Shown here: one piece after another, positions 5,884 through 11,283 of the stretch
How the letters are laid out: each line of letters starts with the position of its first letter
How positions within the stretch are numbered: position 1 is the first letter of the stretch
Assembly: GCA_034433375.1 (NCBI GenBank)
Contig: DAOUAQ010000311.1
Coordinates: 1-11,283, forward strand
Direction of reading: 5' to 3'
Length of the DNA stretch: 11,283 bases
From: DSWT01 sp034433375
Lineage (GTDB): Bacteria; Chloroflexota; Anaerolineae; B4-G1; SLSP01
Program-made: the position numbers and the translations under genes
Notes under the pieces: model-generated
What the model was told of the DNA's origin: nothing
What the model saw: the letters and a program-made list of their open reading frames with translations, nothing else
The model's database searches: none

Positions 5884-7599
5884 TTAATTGTACCTCTGCG
5901 TGATGGGCAACCGGCGGTCTTTGCCGAAGGCGCGGGTGGTGATACGCACGCCCGGCGGGGACTGCCGCCGCTTGTATTCGTTGCGATCTACCATCCGCGT
6001 GACGCGCTGCACTAATGCCTCCGGCATCCCCAATGCCGTCACAATATCCTCCGGCGACTGATCGTCTTCCACGTAGGCTTTGAGGATCGCGTCCAGCACC
6101 TCGTAGGGCGGCAACGAATCCGTGTCCTTCTGGTCCGGGCGCAGTTCCGCCGAAGGAGGCCGGGTGATGCAGCGTTCGGGGATCACGGGCGCGTCGCCCT
6201 GTGTGTTGCGCCAGTTCGAGAGATCGTACACCAGCGTCTTCAGCACGTCCTTGATGACCGCGTAGCCGCCGGCCATATCGCCGTAGAGCGTCGCGTATCC
6301 CGCGCTCATCTCGCTCTTGTTGCCGGTGGTCAGCACCAGCCAGCCGAACTTGTTCGAGAGCGCCATCAGGTAGTTGCCGCGAATCCGCGCCTGCACGTTC
6401 TCCTCGGCCACGCCCGGCGCTGCGCCGGCAAAAGGTTCCGCCAGCACGTCGAGATACGCCTGAAAGACGTGCTCGATGGGGATCGTCATAAAGCCAATGC
6501 CCAGGTTGGCGGCGAGCTGCGCCGCATCGGTGTTGCTCATGTCGGAGGTGTAGCGCGACGGCATCGCCACGCCCACCACGTTCTGCGGCCCCAGGGCGTC
6601 CGCCGCGATGCACGCCACCAGCGACGAGTCAATGCCGCCGGAAAGCCCAATCACCACCTTCGCAAAGCCGTTTTTGCGGAGGTAGTCCCGTGTGCCCACC
6701 ACGAGCGCCTGGTAGATTTCGGCCAGGGGCGACAGCGGCGCCACGATATAGGGTGCGCGCGGTTCGCGGGCGGGCGTTGGCGTCGGCGGTAACGTCACCG
6801 TCGGCACTGACTCCGCGACCGCCTTGCGCCAGCGGGGATCGTGCAGCCGCCAGCGGAACACCGCGCCCAAATCCACATCCGCCACAACGAAATCCTCCGC
6901 AAACTGCGCGCCGCGCGCGATGACCTGCCCACGCTCGTTCACGATCACGCTGCCGCCATCGAAAACCAACTCATCCTGTCCGCCCACCAGGTTGCAGAAG
7001 GCCACCACGGCGGCGTTGTCGGCGGCGCGGGTGGCGAGCATCTGCTCGCGGGCGGCCAGCTTGCCGGCGTGGTACGGTGAGGCGGAGATGTTCACCAGCA
7101 GCCGCGCCCCACCCTGCAACGCCTGAACTTCGGGCGGCCCCGCCGGATACCAGATATCCTCGCAGATGCTCACGCCAAAGGCGATCCCGTCGCGCTTGAA
7201 GACCGGGATTTCCGCGCCGCGGCGGAAGTAGCGGTCCTCGTCGAAGACGGCGTAGTTGGGCAGGTAATGTTTGTGGTATGTGTGAACCCAGTCCCCATCG
7301 TGCAAGACGGCGGCGGCGTTGTAGACGTCGTCCTCCACATCCGCGAAGCCGACGATGGCGGTGATCCCCTGCGTCGCGCGCGCCAACTGCAACACGGCGG
7401 CCATGTTCGCCTGCAAGAACGCCGGTTTGAGCAGCAGGTCTTCCGGTGGATAGCCGGTCACGGCCAGTTCGGGAAACACCACCAGATCCGCGCCGGCTTC
7501 CCTGGCCTGCCGGATACCCGCCTCAATTTTGCGTTTATTCCCTTCCACATCGCCGACCAGGGTGTTGATCTGCGCCAAAGCAATCCGCCACCGTGTCAT
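5884..7599 (-). CDS. nadE: Glutamine-dependent NAD+ synthetase
   Basis: Final step of NAD+ biosynthesis: ATP-dependent amidation of deamido-NAD+ with ammonia from glutamine, in the cytoplasm. 571 residues, the usual two-domain form. The N-terminal nitrilase-type glutaminase domain shows the triad Glu44 (VFPELAVTGYPPEDLL), Lys110 (YHKHYLPNYAVFDEDRYF) and Cys146 (GVSICEDIW). The C-terminal synthetase domain shows the ATP pyrophosphatase loop VIGLSGGIDSSLVA (316-329), LTTGNKSEMSAGYATLYGD and DMAGGYAVIKDVLKT, ending RAFGKDRRLPITQRYN. The start is fixed by AGGAGG (7607-7612) seven bases before ATG. It is convergent with the kinase gene and has its own promoter at 7692-7697. A four-unit heptamer array lies in its leader. 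Nothing appears broken. Confidence 0.97.
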   Translation of the reverse strand: MTRWRIALAQINTLVGDVEGNKRKIEAGIRQAREAGADLVVFPELAVTGYPPEDLLLKPAFLQANMAAVLQLARATQGITAIVGFADVEDDVYNAAAVLHDGDWVHTYHKHYLPNYAVFDEDRYFRRGAEIPVFKRDGIAFGVSICEDIWYPAGPPEVQALQGGARLLVNISASPYHAGKLAAREQMLATRAADNAAVVAFCNLVGGQDELVFDGGSVIVNERGQVIARGAQFAEDFVVADVDLGAVFRWRLHDPRWRKAVAESVPTVTLPPTPTPAREPRAPYIVAPLSPLAEIYQALVVGTRDYLRKNGFAKVVIGLSGGIDSSLVACIAADALGPQNVVGVAMPSRYTSDMSNTDAAQLAANLGIGFMTIPIEHVFQAYLDVLAEPFAGAAPGVAEENVQARIRGNYLMALSNKFGWLVLTTGNKSEMSAGYATLYGDMAGGYAVIKDVLKTLVYDLSNWRNTQGDAPVIPERCITRPPSAELRPDQKDTDSLPPYEVLDAILKAYVEDDQSPEDIVTALGMPEALVQRVTRMVDRNEYKRRQSPPGVRITTRAFGKDRRLPITQRYN

Positions 7600-7615
7600 G
7601 TGCCTACCTCCTGAG

Positions 7616-7643
7616 AATAGTTGAAAGTTGAAAGTTGCAAGTT
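7616..7643 (-). repeat. Heptamer array (AACTTTC) in the nadE leader
   Basis: Read on the minus strand: AACTTGC, AACTTTC, AACTTTC, AACTATT, then CTC and AGGAGG. It lies between the predicted transcription start (near 7685) and the ribosome binding site. Just upstream in the leader (7650-7675) are two AATCCG words in tandem-like arrangement. Confidence 0.85.
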
Positions 7644-7691
7644 AAGAAATCCATTGCGGATTGAACGGATTCAACTCACGCCATAAAACCC

Positions 7692-7700
7692 ATTATAGCA
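7692..7700 (-). promoter_or_regulatory. Extended -10 promoter for nadE
   Basis: The minus strand reads TGC then TATAAT (7697-7692), a perfect -10 with an extended TGn. No good -35 is seen at 16-18 bp (GTTTTC at best), as often tolerated with extended -10. It would give a leader of about 85 bases that includes the heptamer array. Confidence 0.65.
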
Positions 7701-7713
7701 CGGGCTAACCCTT

Positions 7714-7754
7714 AGAAAACAAACACCGCGAGGATGCTGTTTGCATCCTCGCGG
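7714..7754 (-). terminator. Rho-independent terminator of the GIN-domain lipoprotein gene
   Basis: A perfect 12-bp GC-rich stem (7754-7743 with 7737-7726, GCATCCTCGCGG on the plus strand) and a five-base loop, followed on the minus strand by TGTTTGTTTTC. It begins 22 bases after the stop of the minus-strand gene. There is no T-run on the plus side, so it acts for the minus strand only. It insulates nadE, whose promoter lies just beyond. Confidence 0.9.
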
Positions 7755-7776
7755 CGGCGCACGTTAACGTTGTGGT

Positions 7777-8529
7777 TTAGTCGCCGATACGGTTGATCCG
7801 GCCGATGCCGTTCACCCGCTGCGAGACAGTGGGATTGCCGTAGTAGTCAATAGACCCGGCGCCGTTGATGGTCGCGTTGAGGTCTTTGCTCACGCGCACC
7901 GTCGCCGAACCGGCGGCATTGATCTCAACCGTCGCCTTTTCGCTCGCCAGATCGCGGGCCTGATAGCGTCCAATGCCGTTGATCTTCACGGTTTGCGCCG
8001 TGGCCGCGCCCGTCACCAGCACGTTGCCCGCGCCGGAGAGCGTCACCACGAGTTTGTCAGCGTCCAGGTTCAGCAGATCAAAGTTGCCCGCGCCGTTCGC
8101 GTTGACGGAGAACGTCTCGGCGCGCATATCGGGCGCTGCGATGTCGCCCGCGCCATCCAACGTGATCGTATCCAGTGATTTCACGGTCAGATAGAAGTTG
8201 ATGGGGTTTTTGTTGGTCACCACAATGTTCTTCTGCCAGCGGATGTTGAGTTCTTCGCCCTTCACTTCGGTGGTGATGTACTGCATAAAGTTGTCTTCGG
8301 CCTCGATGCGCAAGGATTCCGTCTCCCCGCGCTCAATGTGCAGACGCCCGAATCCCGATAACCGCACGCGGCTGAAATCACGCACCGCGCGGGTTTCTTC
8401 GACGACGTTCCCGGAGCCTTCAACTTGCTCCACGTCAATATCCACGTTGATACTGGGAACCGTCACCGTACAAGCCAGGCTGCTTGCCAACACCAGCAAC
8501 ACGATCCCCCACATAACGCCCTTTTTCAC
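7777..8529 (-). CDS. GIN-domain (DUF2807) putative lipoprotein
   Basis: A 250-residue predicted surface or envelope protein of the 'putative auto-transporter adhesin, head GIN domain' family; molecular role unknown. GTG 8529 is chosen because GGAGG (8535-8539) sits five bases upstream and it gives a signal peptide (KKGVMWGIVLLVLASSLAC) with Cys20 as a possible lipidation site, although the lipobox SLAC is not ideal. The frame stays open upstream to an ATG at 8703, which would bury the signal peptide. From residue 51 (DFSRVRLSGFG) a right-handed beta-repeat is visible: LDGAGD 124, ANGAGN 144, LSGAGN 164, INGIGR 183, INAAGS 203, INGAGS 221 and VNGIGR 239, about 20 residues apart. It is divergent from the PAP2-like gene and followed by a strong terminator, so it is probably monocistronic. 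Confidence 0.9.
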   Translation of the reverse strand: MKKGVMWGIVLLVLASSLACTVTVPSINVDIDVEQVEGSGNVVEETRAVRDFSRVRLSGFGRLHIERGETESLRIEAEDNFMQYITTEVKGEELNIRWQKNIVVTNKNPINFYLTVKSLDTITLDGAGDIAAPDMRAETFSVNANGAGNFDLLNLDADKLVVTLSGAGNVLVTGAATAQTVKINGIGRYQARDLASEKATVEINAAGSATVRVSKDLNATINGAGSIDYYGNPTVSQRVNGIGRINRIGD

Positions 8530-8556
8530 TTTGTCCTCCTTCCACTCGCACCACTG

Positions 8557-8580
8557 ATGATGGATAATACGCGCCATCAT
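8557..8580. promoter_or_regulatory. Inverted repeat, possible operator before the GIN-domain gene
   Basis: ATGATGG (8557-8563) and CCATCAT (8574-8580) form a 7-bp inverted repeat with a 10-base centre that contains TATTAT on the minus strand (8569-8564), a plausible -10 for the lipoprotein gene, though without a fitting -35. A regulatory role is a guess from position in a divergent intergenic region. Confidence 0.3.
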
Positions 8581-8618
8581 TGGGCAAGGTTGCACATCAA
8601 CCTGCGCCTTTTCAATTC

Positions 8619-8627
8619 TGGTATAAT
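8619..8627 (+). promoter_or_regulatory. Extended -10 promoter for the PAP2-like gene
   Basis: TGG followed by TATAAT (8622-8627) is a perfect -10 with extended motif; no convincing -35 at 16-18 bp. A start near 8634 leaves about 43 bases of leader before ATG 8677. TGCAT/ATGCA (8627-8631, 8637-8641) flank the expected start point. Confidence 0.7.
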
Positions 8628-8676
8628 GCATGGTAAATGCAAACGGTGATACTGCAACTGTATGGAGGAACTCGTT

Positions 8677-9330
8677 ATGATTGAGGAACACCGCCCATCG
8701 CACCGGTCGCCAGTGACCACAACGCCGGACGCTATCCTCAAGCCGAGCACACGCGGGGAGTATGTGGCCTACTGCATCTCGCAGGTAGGCAGCCCGCCGG
8801 TGATGGGGTTGCTGTCGTTGATTTTCATCGCGGCCAGCCTGGCGTTGCCGAAAGTCTGGCTATGGTCGGGCGTGTATGTGACGACGGCCATGGTCATCCC
8901 GATGTTGTTTCTTATCTGGCAGGTGCGCCACGGGCGCGTCACCGACCTCGATGTGCAACTGCGGGAGCAGCGTAAGGGGGCGTTGCTGGTCACGGTTGCC
9001 GGTTTTGGCCTGAGTTGGCTCGTCATGCGCATCGGGCGCGCGCCCGCCGTGCTCACGGCGATGGCCGGCGCAGGCTTCGTGCAATGGCTCACCATCTTCG
9101 CCATCACGCTGCGGTGGAAAATCAGCGCGCACACCTCCTCCGCCGCCGGCGTGACGATGCTGATCCTCCGCGTGTTCGGGCTGGCTGCCGCGCCGCTCGT
9201 CATCAGCATCCCGCTCATCGCCTGGTCGCGCGTCAAACTGCGGCGGCACACCCTCGGCCAGACCATCGCCGGGGCGTTGCTCGGCAGCGGCGTCATCGTC
9301 GGGGCGATTTTACTCACGCCCGCGTTGTAG
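8677..9330 (+). CDS. PAP2-like multi-pass membrane protein with altered catalytic motif
   Basis: 217 residues with about six hydrophobic segments (roughly 41-57, 61-83, 101-117, 122-145, 157-183, 196-214). ATG 8677 follows GGAGG (8664-8668) by eight bases; an upstream ATG at 8662 overlaps that site and is unlikely. It resembles membrane phosphatases of the PAP2 superfamily: WKISAHTSSAAG (147-158) matches the C2 region with His152, and SRVKLRRHTLGQTIAGALLG (184-203) matches the C3 region with Arg185 and His191. In normal enzymes the C3 His is followed by Asp four residues on; here the residue is Gln195. A clear C1 (K...RP) is missing, replaced by something like DLDVQLREQRKGAL (90-103). Activity on lipid phosphates is therefore uncertain. 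Divergent from the GIN gene. Confidence 0.7.
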   Translation: MIEEHRPSHRSPVTTTPDAILKPSTRGEYVAYCISQVGSPPVMGLLSLIFIAASLALPKVWLWSGVYVTTAMVIPMLFLIWQVRHGRVTDLDVQLREQRKGALLVTVAGFGLSWLVMRIGRAPAVLTAMAGAGFVQWLTIFAITLRWKISAHTSSAAGVTMLILRVFGLAAAPLVISIPLIAWSRVKLRRHTLGQTIAGALLGSGVIVGAILLTPAL

Positions 9331-9394
9331 AAAAAGTATGCCGCTGTGGATGAAAATCTGTCAGCAGATCAAGCGGATTTAGCAGATGGTGGAA

Positions 9395-9422
9395 GACTTT
9401 GGACTTTTGACTTTCGACTATC
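9395..9422 (+). repeat. Heptamer array (GACTTTN) before the histidine kinase gene
   Basis: GACTTTG, GACTTTT, GACTTTC, GACTATC, then TTCTCC and AGGAGG. It occupies the leader of the histidine kinase gene and ends seven bases before its ribosome binding site. Architecture and sequence closely parallel the nadE leader array. Confidence 0.85.
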
Positions 9423-9439
9423 TTCTCCAGGAGGATGCT

Positions 9440-10234
9440 ATGCCAGCAGCAGATGAGATCAGGACACTGACAGAAGCCTTAGCGCGTGAGCAGCAGGCGC
9501 GCCAGGAAGCCGAGGCCGCCCTCGCCGAAGCACAGCGCGCCCGGCAGCAATTCGTCTCCCTGGTGACGCACGAGCTGCGCGTGCCGATGACGTCCATCAA
9601 AGGCTACACTGACCTGCTGCTCAAGGGCATCGTGGGGCCGGTCAGCGACGCGCAGCAGAATTTCCTGCAGACGATTCGCGCCAACGTGGAACGTATGTCG
9701 CGGATGGTGGCCGATCTCTCGGACATCAACAAGTTGGAAGCGCGCGCGGTGAAATTCAGCCCATCCACGGTCATCCTTAACGACGCGCTCGACGAGGCTG
9801 TGCGCGGCCTGGCGAGCGCCATTGCAGAGCGGCGCCAAACCCTCGTCCGCGACATCCCCGACACACTGCCGCCCCTCTGGTGCGACCGCGCCCGGCTCGT
9901 CCAGGTGTTGGCGAATCTGTTCAGCAACGCCCACCTCTACACGCCGGAGGGCGGCGCCATCACCGTCACTGCCGAACACGTCTCCGGCGACACAGAGAAG
10001 GTGCGCATCGCCGTGCGCGATAACGGCATCGGCATCCTGCCGGAAGAGCAGGAACGCATCTTCGAAGCCTTCTTCCGCGCCTCGGACGAAGAGACGCGCC
10101 AAATTCCCGGCAATGGGCTGGCGTTGCATCTCTCCAGGCTGTTGGTGGAACAGCAAAATGGGCGCATCTGGTTTGAAAGTGAACGCGGCAAAGGCTCGGT
10201 ATTCATCATTCAACTGCCGTGCAGTCAGAACTGA
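9440..10234 (+). CDS. Soluble orphan sensor histidine kinase
   Basis: 264 residues with no membrane segment and no recognisable PAS, GAF or receiver domain. An N-terminal coiled coil (about 5-38, Ala/Glu/Arg-rich) leads into HisKA with the phospho-acceptor His44 in FVSLVTHELRVPMTSIKGY. The HATPase_c domain has the N box (QVLANLFSNAHLYTP), G1 (VRDNGIGI), F box (IFEAFFR) and G2 (IPGNGLALHLSRLLV), ending WFESERGKGSVFIIQLP. All boxes needed for ATP binding and autophosphorylation are visible. AGGAGG (9429-9434) five bases before ATG 9440 sets the start; an upstream in-frame ATG at 9386 would translate the heptamer array. No response regulator is adjacent. The coiled coil presumably dimerises or joins a separate sensor. 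It lies 109 bases after the PAP2-like gene with no clear promoter of its own. Confidence 0.93.
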   Translation: MPAADEIRTLTEALAREQQARQEAEAALAEAQRARQQFVSLVTHELRVPMTSIKGYTDLLLKGIVGPVSDAQQNFLQTIRANVERMSRMVADLSDINKLEARAVKFSPSTVILNDALDEAVRGLASAIAERRQTLVRDIPDTLPPLWCDRARLVQVLANLFSNAHLYTPEGGAITVTAEHVSGDTEKVRIAVRDNGIGILPEEQERIFEAFFRASDEETRQIPGNGLALHLSRLLVEQQNGRIWFESERGKGSVFIIQLPCSQN

Positions 10235-10268
10235 GAGGCTTTGAAGACCTGTCAAGGTAAAAACGACA

Positions 10269-10300
10269 AAAAATCCCCAACGTAACTGTTGGGGATTTTT
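10269..10300. terminator. Bidirectional rho-independent terminator
   Basis: AAAAATCCCCAAC (10269-10281), six-base loop GTAACT, GTTGGGGATTTTT (10288-10300): a perfect 13-bp stem with A-run and T-run on its two sides. It serves the convergent histidine kinase (plus) and DUF4332 (minus) genes. Confidence 0.95.
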
Positions 10301-10315
10301 ATAGCAAGTCCAAAG

Positions 10316-10720
10316 CTAATAGATGATGGCGCGCGGCAGTTCCTTCGCTTGGTCAACCCATTCTGTAACCTGCGCGAGCGAAGGCAACCGGCGCACCAAC
10401 TTGCGCTCCTCGTTGACCTCGTGCAGCTTGTTGTAGAGATTTTCCGCGTTGCGCTGCGCCAGTTCGGGCACTGTATCCACGCCGGCGATCTCCAGCAAAT
10501 CGGCATATTCCTCGCCGATCCCCTTGATGCGGAAAAGGTCGGCGCGATTGACCCACTTGAGGACGAGTTTTCCGCTGATGCCGATTTTCTCCACCAAATC
10601 GGCGCGGCCTTTGGGCGTTTTGCCCTGTTCCAGCAGCGCCTCTAGCGAGCCGACGCCGGCCTGCTCCAACTTCTCGGCATAAGTATCGCCGATTCCTTCG
10701 ATTGTCTGCAACTTCGTCAT
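10316..10720 (-). CDS. DUF4332 helix-hairpin-helix protein
   Basis: A 134-residue cytoplasmic protein made of two helix-hairpin-helix units of the DUF4332 type. Unit one is IEGIGDTYAEKLEQAGV (7-23) and unit two IKGIGEEYADLLEIAGV (65-81); the two aligned segments share the I.GIG..YA..LE.AGV pattern. Such GIG hairpins usually bind DNA or RNA backbone without sequence specificity, but the role of DUF4332 proteins is not known. ATG 10720 is chosen over ATG 10732 because GGAGG (10730-10726) lies five bases before it and overlaps the earlier ATG. It ends at the bidirectional terminator shared with the histidine kinase gene and is divergent from the uridine-kinase-like gene, with its own promoter. 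Confidence 0.9.
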   Translation of the reverse strand: MTKLQTIEGIGDTYAEKLEQAGVGSLEALLEQGKTPKGRADLVEKIGISGKLVLKWVNRADLFRIKGIGEEYADLLEIAGVDTVPELAQRNAENLYNKLHEVNEERKLVRRLPSLAQVTEWVDQAKELPRAIIY

Positions 10721-10772
10721 GTTTGCCTCCATTATGTGAGAACGATTGATTGGCTTTCCGCCTTACATCTTA

Positions 10773-10800
10773 AGCATATTGAGAATCAAGCAAAAGTCAA
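10773..10800 (-). promoter_or_regulatory. Sigma70-type promoter for the DUF4332 gene
   Basis: On the minus strand TTGACT (10800-10795), 16-bp spacer, TATGCT (10778-10773). It gives a leader of about 45 bases to ATG 10720. There is no extended -10. Confidence 0.55.
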
Positions 10801-10821
10801 GATTTCAATTGAACGCTTCCT

Positions 10822-10849
10822 TTGTCTGTCGCGCGACGTATGTTACAAT
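10822..10849 (+). promoter_or_regulatory. Promoter for the uridine-kinase-like gene (leaderless arrangement)
   Basis: TTGTCT (10822-10827), 16-bp spacer, TACAAT (10844-10849) with TGT directly before it as an extended -10. The usual start point, six to seven bases downstream, coincides with the A of ATG 10856. No ribosome binding site is present. Confidence 0.6.
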
Positions 10850-10855
10850 CACGCC

Positions 10856-11283
10856 ATGATGAAACGTGAGGAGTTGTTTTCGCGCATTGTAGACAGGCTG
10901 GATGCACAATCTCTGCCGCGCGCGCGCATCGCCGGCATCAACGGCGTGGATACCGCCGGCAAGACGCGCTTCGCCCAGGACTTCGCCGCCTTCTTGCGCG
11001 CGCAGGGCCGTGACGTCGCGCTTATTCACGGGGACGATTTCCACAACCCGCGCATTGTCCGCCGCCAGGGCGATGACCCGGTGCGCGGTTACATCGATCA
11101 CGCCTTCAACCTGCCGCTGCTGGAACGTGAACTGCTCGCCCCGATCCGGCGCGGTGAAACGTTCGACAAAACGCTCGCGCTACTCGACCTGGACGCCGAC
11201 ACGCCCACCGCCATGCGCCGCTACACCGTCCGCCGCGAGACCATCGTGCTCGTGGAAGGCGTTCTGCTCTTCCGCCCGCCCAT
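10856..11283 (+). CDS. Uridine kinase-like P-loop protein, N-terminal part (partial at right edge)
   Basis: The first 142 residues of a P-loop NTPase that resembles uridine kinases and related nucleoside or small-molecule kinases. Walker A is GVDTAGKT (30-37) after the strand ARIAGIN. HGDDFHNPR (58-66) matches the DDFY-like substrate/metal segment following strand two, and GYIDHAFNLPLLERELLAPI (78-97) corresponds to the substrate lid region. ETIVLVEGVLLFRPP (128-142) is the Walker B-like strand with the VEG(V) pattern of the family. The frame stays open to the window end, so the C-terminal third is missing. Either ATG 10856 or 10859 could start it; no ribosome binding site precedes them and the -10 is only six bases upstream, suggesting a leaderless mRNA. 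Precise substrate cannot be named. Confidence 0.85.
   Translation, partial: MMKREELFSRIVDRLDAQSLPRARIAGINGVDTAGKTRFAQDFAAFLRAQGRDVALIHGDDFHNPRIVRRQGDDPVRGYIDHAFNLPLLERELLAPIRRGETFDKTLALLDLDADTPTAMRRYTVRRETIVLVEGVLLFRPP

Noticed and set aside
8530..8703. N-terminal extension of the GIN-domain protein to ATG 8703
   Set aside because: It would bury a clear signal peptide, overlaps the divergent gene's start and promoter, and a strong GGAGG precedes GTG 8529.
9350..9390. Short self-complementary words (ATCTG...CAGAT) after the PAP2-like gene as a terminator
   Set aside because: The stem is only five base pairs with no T-run; probably another degenerate repeat.
9386..9439. Earlier in-frame ATG for the histidine kinase
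   Set aside because: It would translate the heptamer leader and ignore AGGAGG placed five bases before ATG 9440.
10804..10813. Perfect palindrome TTCAATTGAA between the divergent DUF4332 and uridine-kinase-like genes
   Set aside because: Ten bases of AT-rich palindrome is too short to call an operator without conservation data, though it lies between two promoters.
10861..10873. GAAACGTGAGGAG matches the complement of 5866-5878 in the heptamer array
   Set aside because: A 13-base match is not far from chance in a window this size, and here it is ordinary coding sequence (KREE).

Overview
The window is a GC-rich stretch of a bacterial chromosome. Gene content (a Wzz/Wzc-type fused tyrosine kinase, glutamine-dependent NAD+ synthetase, GIN-domain lipoprotein, DUF4332 protein) together with abundant heptanucleotide tandem arrays suggests a member of the Chloroflexota, perhaps Anaerolineae-like. 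This placement is inference from general resemblance; no rRNA or marker gene is present to fix it.

Layout. Positions 1-5678 are a plus-strand surface-polysaccharide block: the C-terminal part of a GT4-type glycosyltransferase, wecB (UDP-GlcNAc 2-epimerase), a multi-pass PMT/ArnT-like glycosyltransferase, an inserted antitoxin/PIN-toxin (VapBC-like) pair with its own promoter, and a BY-kinase/chain-length regulator that starts at the base after the vapC stop. Convergent to it is nadE (minus strand, 7599-5884). Next come a divergent pair, a GIN-domain (DUF2807) lipoprotein (minus) and a PAP2-like membrane protein (plus), followed by a soluble orphan histidine kinase (plus). A convergent DUF4332 helix-hairpin-helix protein (minus) comes next, and the 5' part of a uridine-kinase-like P-loop protein runs off the right edge. 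No stretch over 300 bases lacks a gene.

The unusual layer is a set of heptamer arrays. They lie inside two glycosyltransferase genes in frame, across the stop codon of the kinase gene and through the whole kinase/nadE intergenic space (217 bp = 31 units in unbroken phase), and in the leaders of nadE and the histidine kinase directly before the ribosome binding site. Unit sequences differ (CCTACTC, CAGCGGT, ATCGAAA, AGTATGG, RACTTTC), but unit length is always 7, and arrays switch unit family, and once strand orientation, without losing phase. The nadE and histidine-kinase leaders also end in nearly the same module before AGGAGG. Four of the five proposed promoters have an extended -10 (TGn before the hexamer), and the uridine-kinase-like gene looks leaderless.

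Functionally, the left block should make and export a surface or exopolysaccharide containing a ManNAc-derived sugar. The right half is mostly housekeeping, envelope and signalling genes without an obvious common pathway.
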